From CAZCBN01 sp964496975 (lineage in GTDB: Bacteria; Planctomycetota; Phycisphaerae; Phycisphaerales; UBA1924), in the NCBI GenBank assembly GCA_964496975.1, contig CAZCBN010000011.1:1-42426 (forward strand): a DNA stretch of 42,426 nucleotides. Reading direction: 5' to 3'. Shown one piece after another: positions 6,067 to 14,332 of this stretch. The position numbers and the translations under genes were made by a program. Numbering within the stretch: position 1 is the stretch's first letter; each line of letters opens with the position of its first letter. The notes below the pieces were generated by a model. It was not told the DNA's origin. It worked only from the letters and a program-made list of their open reading frames with translations, and searched no databases.

Positions 6067-7992
6067 CTACTCCCCCCCATGCACCCCGCACACCCGCTCC
6101 GCACCCGGCCCCAGCGTGATCGCGTTCTTCCCAGCCCGCTTGCTCTGGATCGCCAGCTCGTCCGCACGCTCCAGCAGCGACACCGCGTCCGCGCCGTCCC
6201 ACGGGAACGTCGCCAGGCCGCCCGAGATCGTCAGGTGCCCCGCCGCCTGCGCGCCCAGCTTGGGGAACTTGTGCTCGCGGATCTTCCGCTGCACGCGCTG
6301 CGTCAGCACGTACACGCTCTCCGGCGGGCGGCTGCCCTCGGCCCGCGGGCCCGTCGGCTCGTAGAAGATCACCGCGAACTCGTCCCCGCCGATGCGGCAC
6401 ACCCGGTCGCTCGGGCGGATCACGCTCTTGAGCGCCCGCACCGTCTCCACCAGGATCTCATCACCCGCCGGGTGGCCGAACTGATCGTTATATTGCTTGA
6501 AACTATCGATGTCGAACACCAGCACCGTCAGCGTGAGCCGGGCCGACCGCGCGTGGTCGATCGCCGCGCGCAGGAACCGGTCGAAGTAGCGGCGGTTCCA
6601 CGCCCCCGTCAGCGGGTCGGTGAACGCGGCCTTCCGCAGGCTCCGCACCTGCCGCCCGAGGCTCACCCAGCCGCCCAGCCACGCCGCGTGGGGCCGCAGC
6701 CGCTCGGCCAGATCCGCCGCCCCTGCCTCGTGCATCGGCACGCGCTCCGCCACCAGCAGCCCAAGCCGCCGCCCCTGGTGCACCACCGGCACCGCCAATG
6801 CCCCGTGGCTCCCGCCCAGCAACGCCGGCCCGGCCTCGCCGACCCCCGCCGCCACGCCCCCCGCCGCCGCGGGCACGAAGTGCAGATCGTCCCGCCCCGT
6901 CCCCGCCCGCAGCAAGCCGATCGCCTCCCCACACGGCTCGCCCCCGGCGAGCAGCGTCTCCACCAGCGCCGCGTCCGCCAGCGCCGCCGCCTCGCCCGGC
7001 CGAGCAAACCCGCCCTCGGCCCCCGCCCGCCCGCCGCGGCCCGCAGGCGTTCCACCAGACAGGCCACCGGAGAGGCCACCAGACCCGGCCCCGCCCGGCA
7101 GCCCACCGCCCACGAGACCCGCGCCCGGCAGCGACACCGACACGCCCGCGCGCGTCCGCACCTCGGGCGTCGCGTGGTCGTCGTCCGTCCACACGCCCGC
7201 GTCAATCCCCTCGGCCTGCGACTCTCGCCGAAGCCCCCCGGCCAACGCCGATCCGTGGCCCGAAGCCGCCGCCCCGCCGGCCCCCGTCCCCTCCGCCGGA
7301 ACCGCCCGCGGCCGCCGCGCGCCGGCCAGCCCGCCCGCGGCCTCGGGCCGCACCGTCGGCACGCGATCGCCCAACGGCCCCGACGCCGACAGCCCAGCCG
7401 ACGGACCAGCCGCGACCGGGCCAGTCCCGTGGCCAGTCCCGTTTGCGGCCCCGTTTCCAGTCCCGTTTCCAAGCCCGCCGACCGCGCCCGGCCGGCCCAT
7501 CGCCGTGCCCGCGCCGACCGCCGCGACCGCGCGGATCACGTCCGCGATCTCCGCGCCCTCGCTCACCCGGCCGTCGTACCCCGCCGCGTCCCCCGCGCCG
7601 AGCCGCAGCAGCACCACCGACGGGTCCGCGAGCCGCAGCGCCGCAAGCAGCTCATGCGGGCCCTCCGCCGGCTCGCCCTCGGCCCCGACGACCACGCACG
7701 TCGTCACGCCGCGGCGACCGACGCCCGCGCCCCCAGCGCCGCCACCAGACACGCCGCCGCCCGCGCCGACACCCAGCCCGGCGAACGACCCGACGCACTC
7801 GTGGATCGCGTCAAACACCCCCGCGGCCGACACGACCTCGACCTGCACCGATCCAAAGACGCCGGTGCCCGAGGCGCCAAGGCCCGTCAGCCGAACGCCC
7901 GCCGCGCCGAGCAAGACCACCCGCAGCAACGGCATCGACGCCGGCACGCCCAGCCCCGCTGCGCCCCCGAGTTGGCTGCCCGCTGTCGTCAT
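6067..7992 (-). CDS. diguanylate cyclase (GGDEF) with receiver-like and GAF-like N-terminal regions
   Basis: The C-terminal domain is a complete GGDEF domain: FTDPLTGAWNRRYFDRFL, then VFDIDSFKQYNDQFGHPAGD, then RIGGDEFAVI at about 533-542. The active-site GGDEF is intact, and an RPSD sequence five residues upstream fits the RxxD inhibitory (I) site, so c-di-GMP synthesis with product feedback is expected. Residues 1-190 resemble a receiver-like or pseudo-receiver fold (RVVLLGAAGVRLTGL, PSVVLLRL) without a clear phospho-Asp. A long Gly/Ala/Ser-rich linker follows (about 190-330), then a GAF-like segment ending in GRRLGLLVAERVPM. The 641-residue protein has no obvious membrane segments, so it is probably cytoplasmic. 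The gene at 8105 lies 112 bp upstream in the same direction and may be its partner. Confidence 0.9.
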   Translation of the reverse strand: MTTAGSQLGGAAGLGVPASMPLLRVVLLGAAGVRLTGLGASGTGVFGSVQVEVVSAAGVFDAIHECVGSFAGLGVGAGGGVSGGGAGGAGVGRRGVTTCVVVGAEGEPAEGPHELLAALRLADPSVVLLRLGAGDAAGYDGRVSEGAEIADVIRAVAAVGAGTAMGRPGAVGGLGNGTGNGAANGTGHGTGPVAAGPSAGLSASGPLGDRVPTVRPEAAGGLAGARRPRAVPAEGTGAGGAAASGHGSALAGGLRRESQAEGIDAGVWTDDDHATPEVRTRAGVSVSLPGAGLVGGGLPGGAGSGGLSGGLSGGTPAGRGGRAGAEGGFARPGEAAALADAALVETLLAGGEPCGEAIGLLRAGTGRDDLHFVPAAAGGVAAGVGEAGPALLGGSHGALAVPVVHQGRRLGLLVAERVPMHEAGAADLAERLRPHAAWLGGWVSLGRQVRSLRKAAFTDPLTGAWNRRYFDRFLRAAIDHARSARLTLTVLVFDIDSFKQYNDQFGHPAGDEILVETVRALKSVIRPSDRVCRIGGDEFAVIFYEPTGPRAEGSRPPESVYVLTQRVQRKIREHKFPKLGAQAAGHLTISGGLATFPWDGADAVSLLERADELAIQSKRAGKNAITLGPGAERVCGVHGGE

Positions 7993-8104
7993 GGCTTGCG
8001 ACCGAATCCCCGACCGAATCCGCGACCGAATCCCGCGTCTGCCGGCCCGCGGAGCACCCGCCGATCACCACGCCGCGGCGAGCCCCCCGACCCGGACAAT
8101 CGAC

Positions 8105-8752
8105 TTATACGTCATCATCGTCCTCGGGCCAATCCTCGGACAGCAGCATCGACAATTCTTCTTCCGTCAGCACCGACCACGGGTCGGAAACCCCGCCCCC
8201 CGTTTCGGCATCCATCGGCGTGCCCGCCCCCGCGGCCAAGCCCCCGGCCGGCCCGACCCCCGGGGTCGTCGGCGAGGCCGGTGCCGGCTCATCGGCCCGC
8301 GGAGCAACCACGGCCGGCCGCGACGGCGGCGTCACCGGGCGAACCACCACCTCCGGCGGCGCCTCGACGCCGCGGGGCCCGCGGGCCTCGGGCGCGGCGG
8401 CCCACTGCGCGACATCCTCCGGACGAACCGCCCGCAAGTGGGGGTCGCTCGACTCGTCATACACCCAAATCGGTGCCCGCGGCACAAACCGCTCCACCGC
8501 CCGCACCACCGCCGCCGCTCCGCGCAGCGACTGCGGGTCGACTAGCAGCAACACCACGGGCGAATCGGGCGCGCGTCGCGCCATGAGCAACAGGGCCGAG
8601 AACGCCAAAAACCGATCGGTCGCCCGCTCCACCCGGATCGAGCGGCGGTGGAGCGCCTCCACCAGCCGAACAGGGGGCTGCACGCCGCGGCGGTGCCACA
8701 GCACGCACTCCGCCGCCGTCGGCGCGGACTCTCCGGTCTCTGCCCGCTTCAT
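8105..8752 (-). CDS. hypothetical protein with receiver-like N-terminus and acidic C-terminal tail
   Basis: This 215-residue protein was not recognised as a named family. Residues about 20-115 alternate hydrophobic strands and helices (LLLMARRAPDSPVVLLLVDP, then APIWVYDE) in a way that resembles a flavodoxin-like or pseudo-receiver domain, similar in style to the start of the neighbouring diguanylate cyclase. A Pro/Ala-rich linker follows (about 120-185). The end is a short amphipathic and very acidic tail (LTEEELSMLLSEDW, then PEDDDD), which could be a docking peptide. It is located 112 bp upstream of the GGDEF gene on the same strand, so co-transcription is likely. The ATG at 8752 has GGGGA upstream; an ATG at 8824 would add 24 residues. 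Confidence 0.65.
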   Translation of the reverse strand: MKRAETGESAPTAAECVLWHRRGVQPPVRLVEALHRRSIRVERATDRFLAFSALLLMARRAPDSPVVLLLVDPQSLRGAAAVVRAVERFVPRAPIWVYDESSDPHLRAVRPEDVAQWAAAPEARGPRGVEAPPEVVVRPVTPPSRPAVVAPRADEPAPASPTTPGVGPAGGLAAGAGTPMDAETGGGVSDPWSVLTEEELSMLLSEDWPEDDDDV

Positions 8753-9053
8753 GGTCCCCAGTGTACGGGGGTTCCGTCGGCCTCCTGCCGCGATTGACGT
8801 TCCAAACTGCTCCAAACGTCCCATAACCCCACGAGCCCCTCAGGCGAGCGTCCCACTCGCCGCAATCTCACACACCCCGATGCGGGCCCCCCGCCACGCA
8901 CCCACGACCCGAAGTCCCGCCGACCGCGCGCCCCCCGCTCCGGGTGCCACGGCTTGGCCCCGCCAAGCCGTGCCTCTCCCCCTCCGCCGCGGCTCCCCCC
9001 GCGGCCCCTCCGCCTGCCTCGTTCCCAACGAAGCGACGCTCGGTCGGGCCAGG
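8753..9053. other. intergenic region (301 bp) between murG and the receiver-like gene
   Basis: The stretch lies downstream of murG (minus strand) and upstream of the 8105-8752 gene. It contains palindromic repeat copy C (8948-8972). No convincing promoter boxes or short gene were seen; an alternative longer start of the neighbouring gene reaches 8824. Confidence 0.6.
8948..8972. repeat. palindromic repeat, copy C
   Basis: CACGGCTTGGC-CCC-GCCAAGCCGTG has arms identical to copy A (5183), a GGGTGC left flank and a CTC-like right flank. The loop differs in each copy (GAA, CTC, CCC) while the arms are conserved, which points to selection on the hairpin rather than on the primary sequence. Confidence 0.9.
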
Positions 9054-10208
9054 TCACCCCCGTCGACCCGTGTCGGCGAGCATCTGCGAGGCGACGCGTT
9101 TCGCGCCGTCCGCGGGGCCGAGCGTGCGCAACTGTTGCGCCATCGCGGCCCGCGCCGACGCATCCCCCAGCAATAGGCGGAGCGTAGCGGCGTGCGACCG
9201 CAGATTGGCCCCCGCGTCGACGTGGTCGTGCAAGATCAGCACTCCGCCTAGGTCAGCGAGTGGCTCGGCGTTTTTGCGCTGGTGGTTGTCCTTGTGGTAC
9301 GGGTAGGGCATGAACAGCGTCGGCGTGCCGCTGGCCCACACCTCCCCCACCGTCCCCGCGCCGGCCCGGGCGATCGCCAGGTCGGCGGCGAGCCAGGCCG
9401 AGGCCATGTCGCGCACGAACGCCGTCACCACGGCGGGCACGCCCGCGCGGGCGTAGGCGTCGCGCAGCGCCGGCTCGGCCCCCTCGCCGCACTGGTGCAG
9501 CACCTGCCAGCCGGGCGCGCGCAGGGCGTCGGCGTGCGGCCCGAGGAACGCGGCGAGGAAGTCGTTCACGCTGCGGGCCCCCTGGCTTGCGCCGGTGACG
9601 AGCAGCGTCGGCGCGTCGGCGGCGAGCCCGAGCGCCCGCCGCGCGGCCTGGGGCGAAGCGCCCGGGCCCGGCAACGCCTCGCGCCGCACCACCGGCGGCA
9701 CGGCGTGCCAGCCCGGCGGGACCGAGGCCGACGCGGCCGTGCTCACCGTGAACGTGCGCGCGGCGAAGGTCGAGATCCACCGGCTCGCCCGGCCCGCGAC
9801 GGCGTCCATGTTCAGCAGCGTGAGGGGGACGCCCTCCTTGTGCGCGGCCCGGGCCGCGGGGCCGGCGACGAAGCCCCCGGTGGCGAGCGCCGCAGCCGTG
9901 CGGCCCGCCGACCAGCCGCGGATGAGCGCGCGGGCCCGGCCCACCGCCGCGGGCCACGACGCGACAAACCGCGCGAGGGCGAGCGGGCTCGCCGACAGGG
10001 GCTGGGCGCGCAGCGGCGCGAAGTCTGTGACGAGGCCCGACGCCTTCGCCGCGTGCAGAATGCCCGCGTCGACCGGGCGGGTGGAGCAGATGACGTAGAC
10101 CCGAGGCGGGGCGGGGAGCAGGTCGCGGGCTTCCTCGGCCACGGCGAGGGCGGGGAAGAGATGGCCGCCCGTGCCGCCGCCGAGGAGGATCAGGGTGTCG
10201 ATGGGCAT
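9054..10208 (-). CDS. murG: UDP-N-acetylglucosamine--N-acetylmuramyl-(pentapeptide) pyrophosphoryl-undecaprenol N-acetylglucosamine transferase MurG
   Basis: MurG transfers GlcNAc to lipid I, making lipid II for peptidoglycan on the cytoplasmic face of the membrane. The 384-residue GT-B protein starts with the family's LGGGTGGHLFPALAVAEE loop and has the C-terminal nucleotide-sugar site RAGAGTVGEVWASGTPTLFM followed by YHKDNHQRKNAEPL, matching the DDHQxxNA signature. The middle has VTGASQGARSVNDF, the usual (L)GGSQGAxxLN motif with a GA substitution. The ATG at 10208 was chosen because it directly precedes the fold; ATG at 10217 is equally possible, and the longer frame to 10433 would run into proA. 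It stands alone here, not in a dcw division cluster, and is divergent from proA (65 bp gap). Confidence 0.94.
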   Translation of the reverse strand: MPIDTLILLGGGTGGHLFPALAVAEEARDLLPAPPRVYVICSTRPVDAGILHAAKASGLVTDFAPLRAQPLSASPLALARFVASWPAAVGRARALIRGWSAGRTAAALATGGFVAGPAARAAHKEGVPLTLLNMDAVAGRASRWISTFAARTFTVSTAASASVPPGWHAVPPVVRREALPGPGASPQAARRALGLAADAPTLLVTGASQGARSVNDFLAAFLGPHADALRAPGWQVLHQCGEGAEPALRDAYARAGVPAVVTAFVRDMASAWLAADLAIARAGAGTVGEVWASGTPTLFMPYPYHKDNHQRKNAEPLADLGGVLILHDHVDAGANLRSHAATLRLLLGDASARAAMAQQLRTLGPADGAKRVASQMLADTGRRG

Positions 10209-10273
10209 GGGGTGCATGATTGGCCCGGACGCGACGGCCTGAGCGTCCGGGGGCCCGGCGCTAGCATCGACGC

Positions 10274-11620
10274 ATGACGCCCGGGAGTATGCCACACACG
10301 AGCGCCGCTGAGGGAACTCTGGCCCAGGAAACTCAGGGCCAGGAAACGCTGGCCGACGAACGCACGGCCCTGGGCCTGGCGCAGCGGGCCCGGGCGGCCT
10401 CGCGCGTCGTGGCGACGCTCCCCGCGGCCACAAAGGACGCGGTGCTGCGGCATCTGGCCGACGCGCTCGGATCGCGGGCGGCGGACCTGCTCGCGGCGAA
10501 CGAGCGCGACTTGGCCGCGGCCCGGGGGGCGGGGCTTGCCGAGGCGAAGCTGCGCCGGCTTTCGATCGACGCGGGCAAGCTCGCCGAGATGGCGGAGGGC
10601 GTGCGGCAGATCGCGGCGATGCCCGACCCGGTGAACGGGGTGTCGCGGGCGTGGGGCGTGCCGTCGGGGCTGCGGGTCGAGAAGGTGCGCACGCCGCTGG
10701 GCGTTGTCGCGATGATCTACGAGGCGAGGCCCAACGTGACGATCGACGCGTTCGCGCTCTGCTTCAAGGCGGGGAACGCGTGCATCCTGAAAGGCGGCCG
10801 CGAGGCGAACGAGACGAACGCGGCGCTGGCCCGGCTGGTGCGGGCGTCGCTCGCAGCGCACGGCTGCCCCGAGGCGGCGGTGACGCAGGTGACGACCTCC
10901 GACCGCGAGGAGCTGAAGGCCCTGCTGCGGCTGGAGGGGCTGATCGACCTCGTGATCCCGCGGGGCGGGGAGGGGCTCATCCGGTTCGTGCACGAGCACA
11001 GCCGCATCCCGACGGTGCTGCACTTTCACGGCGTGTGCCACCTCTTCGTGGATGAGCACGCCGACGCGGCGACGGCGGCGAACCTCGCCGTGACGGGCAA
11101 GACCAGCGCCCCCGCGGCGTGCAACGCGCTCGAGTGCCTGCTGGTGCACGAGCGGGCGCCGGCGGCGTTTTTCGCGGAGTTCCTCGCCCGCTGCCCGGCG
11201 GGGGTGACGGTGCACGCCGACGGGGCGTTTCTGGACCGCTGCCGCGCCGCGGGTAGCGTGCCGGCCCACTGGCAGCCGGCGACCGACGCGGACTGGGGCC
11301 ACGAGTATCTCGACCTGCACCTGGCGGCCCGGATGGTCGGCTCGATGGACGAGGCGATCGCGCACATCGCCCGCTACGGCAGCAACCACACCGACGCGAT
11401 CGTGACGGCCGACGCGGCGAACGCGGAGCGGTTCTGCCGCGAGGTGCAGTCGAGCTGCGTGCTGGTGAACGCGAGCACGCGGTTCAACGACGGCTTTCAA
11501 CTGGGGCTGGGGGCCGAGATCGGCATCAGCACGAGCAAGATCCACTGCTACGGGCCGATGGGCCTGGAGGGGCTGACGACGGAGCGGTTTGTGGTGCGCG
11601 GGGCGGGGCAGGTGCGGTAG
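10274..11620 (+). CDS. proA: glutamate-5-semialdehyde dehydrogenase (gamma-glutamyl phosphate reductase)
   Basis: ProA reduces gamma-glutamyl phosphate to glutamate-5-semialdehyde with NADPH in proline synthesis. The 448-residue protein aligns through the whole family: PLGVVAMIYEARPNVTIDAF, LKGGREANETN, IPRGGEGLIRFV, the catalytic-Cys loop TSAPAACNALECLLV, a GHEYLDLHLAARMV segment, and SSCVLVNASTRFNDGFQLGL, then GAEIGISTSK near the end. It is about 30 residues longer than usual at the N-terminus, where a 15-bp tandem repeat (10312-10356) encodes five-residue ETQGQ/ETLAD-like units; the true start could be one of the first ATGs (10274 or 10289). proB was not found in this window. Confidence 0.96.
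   Translation: MTPGSMPHTSAAEGTLAQETQGQETLADERTALGLAQRARAASRVVATLPAATKDAVLRHLADALGSRAADLLAANERDLAAARGAGLAEAKLRRLSIDAGKLAEMAEGVRQIAAMPDPVNGVSRAWGVPSGLRVEKVRTPLGVVAMIYEARPNVTIDAFALCFKAGNACILKGGREANETNAALARLVRASLAAHGCPEAAVTQVTTSDREELKALLRLEGLIDLVIPRGGEGLIRFVHEHSRIPTVLHFHGVCHLFVDEHADAATAANLAVTGKTSAPAACNALECLLVHERAPAAFFAEFLARCPAGVTVHADGAFLDRCRAAGSVPAHWQPATDADWGHEYLDLHLAARMVGSMDEAIAHIARYGSNHTDAIVTADAANAERFCREVQSSCVLVNASTRFNDGFQLGLGAEIGISTSKIHCYGPMGLEGLTTERFVVRGAGQVR
10312..10356 (+). repeat. 15-bp tandem repeat (3 units) inside the 5' end of proA
   Basis: The three units are GGGAACTCTGGCCCA, GGAAACTCAGGGCCA and GGAAACGCTGGCCGA. The period keeps the reading frame and gives repeats of the form (G/E)T(L/Q)(A/G)(Q/D). 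It is one of several 15-16 bp period repeats in the window. Confidence 0.75.
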
Positions 11621-11783
11621 AGGCTTCATCAAACCTTTGCGCCGATGTCGGGCCGCTGCGGCTGTTCACTGGGAATCGACTCTGTACACTGGGACGGCCG
11701 CGGCGTTCGAGGAGATGCCGCGGCGGCGTGGGATGTTGTGCAACCGGCCCGTGCAGGGCCCTCGTGTTGAATCGGAGCTGCCC

Positions 11784-13712
11784 ATGGGTGCTCGTGGCTG
11801 TGCGTGCGCGCGTGCGTTGCCGATGACCGGCGTGGCGGGTGTTCGGTGGCTCGGCGTGGCGGGTGCCTTGGCGGCGGCCGCGGGCCTTGCCTCGGCCCAC
11901 CCCGACGCGAACGACCCGGGGCTGATCGCGCACTGGGCGGTGGACGAGGGGCTCGTGGGCGACGGCGTGGTGATGGACGCGACGCACGCGCTCTCGGCCA
12001 AAGTCGTCGGCTCGCCGCGGATCGAGACGGTCGGCCCGGCCCAGGCGGCGGTGCTGGGCGGGGCGGATTACCTCGTCGTCACGCCGGCGATCGGCGAGGC
12101 CGGCAGCGCGACGCGGGCGGGCCTGCCCACGCGGGCGTTCACCGCGGCGGCGTGGGTGAACCTGTCGGAGACGATCGAGTGGGGCAGCATCACCGGGGCC
12201 CTGCAGGACGACGGGGACAAGGAGAACGGCTGGCTGCTGGGGTTTGACCGCGAGCGCTTCATGGTGGGCCTGTCGACGGTTGGGGCCGACGACGGCAACG
12301 GCCGGATGACGTACCTGAAGGGGACGACGCCCATCAGCCACGGGCGGTGGTACCACGTCGCGGCGACGTACGACGGCGAGACGACGCGGCTCTACGTGAA
12401 CGGCAAGCAGGAGGCCGAGACGAAGGAGCAGTCGGGCGACATTCTCTACGCGGCGCAGTCGCCCTACACGGTGGGGTGCTACCAGGATTCCAACGAGCGC
12501 TACCCGATGACCGGGGCGGTGCACCGGGTGAAGGTGTACGACCGCGCCCTGCCGGCGGCGGAGATCGCGGCGGTGGTGGCGAAGAACATGAACCTCGTGA
12601 CGTGGCAGCCGCCGGCGAGCGACCTGGCGTTCCTCGTGACGCCCTACCTGCAGTACGCGACGCTGGACTCGATGACGGTGATGGCGGAGGCGACGCGGCC
12701 GGTGACGATGAAGGTGGAGTACGCGGAGCACCAGCCGTTCGAGCTGGCGGCGGAGGACACGACGCCCGGCGCGATCGCCGAGGTGGAGATCCGCGGGCTC
12801 AAGCCCATGACGACGTACTTCTACCGCGTGACGTGCACGGACGAGTCGGGCAAGACGCTGCAGTCGCCGATCCGCTCGTTCCAGACGGCGGTGCCGGCGG
12901 ACATGCCCTACGCGTTCGCGCTCATCGGCGACACGCAGCGGAACCCGGCCGTGACGAAGCGGATCGCCGACGCGGCGTACGGCCTGCGGCCCAACTTCCT
13001 GGTGCACCTGGGCGACGTGGTGGACGACGGCTTCGCGAAGAACCAGTGGCTTGGCGACCTGTTCGGCCCGTGCGCCACGCTGCTGTCGTACGTGCCGATG
13101 TACCCGGTGATCGGCAACCACGAGAACGACTCGCACTTTTACTACGACTACTTCCACATGCCCGCGCCCGAGTACTGGTACACGTTCACGCAGGGCAACG
13201 CCGAGTTCTTCATGATCGACACCAACCGGCCGACCAACCCCGGCAGCGAGCAGTACCGCTGGCTGGAGGAGCGGCTCGCGGCGAGCAAGGCGACGTGGAA
13301 GTTCGCCGCGCACCACCACCCGTGCTTCTCGAGCGACAACGACGACCACGGCGACACCGAGAAGGGCGCGGGCCGGCCCTCGACCTGGGGCGTCGACAGC
13401 GCGCAGCACCTCATCGCCCTCTACGAAAAGTACGGCGTGGACATCGTCTTCAACGGGCACATCCACGTCTACGAGCGCACCTGGCCCATCTTCGAGATGG
13501 CCGTGAACATGAAGAAGGGCGTGCGGTACATCACCAGCGGCGGCGCGGGCGGCGGGCTGGAGAAGGCGGCGCCCAACCGCGCCTGGTTCAGCATGCACTT
13601 CAACCCGAGCCACCACTTCTGCTACGCGACGGTCTTCCAGAACACCATGCAGTTCAAGGCGTACGACCTTGAGGGCCGGCTGTTCGACACCTTTGAACTG
13701 ACCAAGGACTGA
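11784..13712 (+). CDS. exported LamG-domain metallophosphatase (purple acid phosphatase-like)
   Basis: The 642-residue protein begins with a signal peptide (hydrophobic GVAGALAAAAGLASA, cleavage before HPDAN). Residues about 35-215 form a LamG/concanavalin-like domain (GRWYHVAATYDGETTRLYVN is diagnostic). A fibronectin-III-like segment of the purple acid phosphatase N-terminal type follows (KPMTTYFYRVTC). The calcineurin-like metal site is complete: GDTQR, HLGDVVDDG, GNHEND, AHHHPCFSS and FNGHIHVYERTWP. It should hydrolyse phosphomonoesters or diesters outside the cytoplasm and may bind a polysaccharide through LamG. The start was chosen from GGAG six bases upstream of the ATG. It is convergent with sixA. 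Confidence 0.9.
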   Translation: MGARGCACARALPMTGVAGVRWLGVAGALAAAAGLASAHPDANDPGLIAHWAVDEGLVGDGVVMDATHALSAKVVGSPRIETVGPAQAAVLGGADYLVVTPAIGEAGSATRAGLPTRAFTAAAWVNLSETIEWGSITGALQDDGDKENGWLLGFDRERFMVGLSTVGADDGNGRMTYLKGTTPISHGRWYHVAATYDGETTRLYVNGKQEAETKEQSGDILYAAQSPYTVGCYQDSNERYPMTGAVHRVKVYDRALPAAEIAAVVAKNMNLVTWQPPASDLAFLVTPYLQYATLDSMTVMAEATRPVTMKVEYAEHQPFELAAEDTTPGAIAEVEIRGLKPMTTYFYRVTCTDESGKTLQSPIRSFQTAVPADMPYAFALIGDTQRNPAVTKRIADAAYGLRPNFLVHLGDVVDDGFAKNQWLGDLFGPCATLLSYVPMYPVIGNHENDSHFYYDYFHMPAPEYWYTFTQGNAEFFMIDTNRPTNPGSEQYRWLEERLAASKATWKFAAHHHPCFSSDNDDHGDTEKGAGRPSTWGVDSAQHLIALYEKYGVDIVFNGHIHVYERTWPIFEMAVNMKKGVRYITSGGAGGGLEKAAPNRAWFSMHFNPSHHFCYATVFQNTMQFKAYDLEGRLFDTFELTKD

Positions 13713-13714
13713 AC

Positions 13715-13732
13715 GGGCCGGGCACGCGGCCC
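13715..13732 (+). terminator. weak GC hairpin between convergent genes
   Basis: GGGCCG-GGCACG-CGGCCC starts two bases after the stop of the metallophosphatase gene. No T tract follows, so factor-independent termination is uncertain. It lies in the 47-bp gap between convergent genes and could act on both strands. Confidence 0.35.
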
Positions 13733-13759
13733 CGCATAGCCCGGGTCAGTCCAGCCGAA

Positions 13760-14257
13760 TCAGTCCAGCCGCAGCGAGCCCTCGGCCTCGCCGCCGCCGA
13801 TGGGGGCGTCGACGTCGAGCCGCAGCAGGTGGCACTCGCCCGTGCGCAGCTCGACCCCCGGCCCCGCGGGGCCGATGAGCAGCAGCCCCGCCAGGTGCGA
13901 GAGCTGGGGGTTGTGCCCGACGATCACCACCGACGCGGGCGGGCGGGCCGCCTCGTCTTCCATCTCCGACGCCGCCTCGCGCAGCAGATCGAGCACCGGG
14001 CCCACCGGGGCGTCCACCAGCAGCCGGTCGTCGTGCCGCGGCGTCAGGCCCAGGCAGCGGGCGATGATCGCCCCCGTCTCCGCCGCCCGCGCCGCGCGCG
14101 AGCAGCACCGCGCCCGCGGCCGCACGGCCCGGGCCGCCAGGTGCTCGCCGACATGCTGGGCCTGCCGCACGCCCCGCGCCGTCAGGCGCCGGTCCACGTC
14201 GCGGCCGCTCTCGCTTTCTTCCTCGGCCTTCCCGTGGCGAACGATGGCGAGGTGCAC
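13760..14257 (-). CDS. sixA: SixA-type phosphohistidine phosphatase
   Basis: The 165-residue protein belongs to the histidine phosphatase superfamily. The phospho-accepting RHG motif is at residues 7-9 (LAIVRHGKAEEE), and the second His is in VIVGHNPQLSHLAGLL, both as in SixA. Its length fits SixA (about 160 aa) rather than phosphoglycerate mutase. SixA removes phosphate from His residues of phosphocarrier or histidine-phosphotransfer proteins in the cytoplasm. The GTG start has AAAGGAG six bases upstream. The usual SSPLxRAxQT segment reads CSRAARAAET. It is convergent with the metallophosphatase gene, and the NRDE-family gene lies 75 bp upstream. Confidence 0.85.
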   Translation of the reverse strand: MHLAIVRHGKAEEESESGRDVDRRLTARGVRQAQHVGEHLAARAVRPRARCCSRAARAAETGAIIARCLGLTPRHDDRLLVDAPVGPVLDLLREAASEMEDEAARPPASVVIVGHNPQLSHLAGLLLIGPAGPGVELRTGECHLLRLDVDAPIGGGEAEGSLRLD

Positions 14258-14332
14258 AGCGGGCTCCTTTCGCGTCGGCCCCGGAGCATCACGATACGGC
14301 GGCGAGCCCGCCCCCGCCCGGTCCCGCCCGGC

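Noticed and set aside
6004..9176. Long plus-strand open frames (860, 641 and 792 codons)
   Set aside because: They are antisense to the GGDEF gene and its partner, and their products are Pro/Arg/Ala-rich without motifs.
11526..13616. 696-codon open frame on the minus strand
   Set aside because: It is antisense to the LamG-metallophosphatase, which has full family motifs.
13715..13732. Factor-independent terminator between convergent genes
   Set aside because: A six-bp stem without a T tract; kept only as a low-confidence feature.
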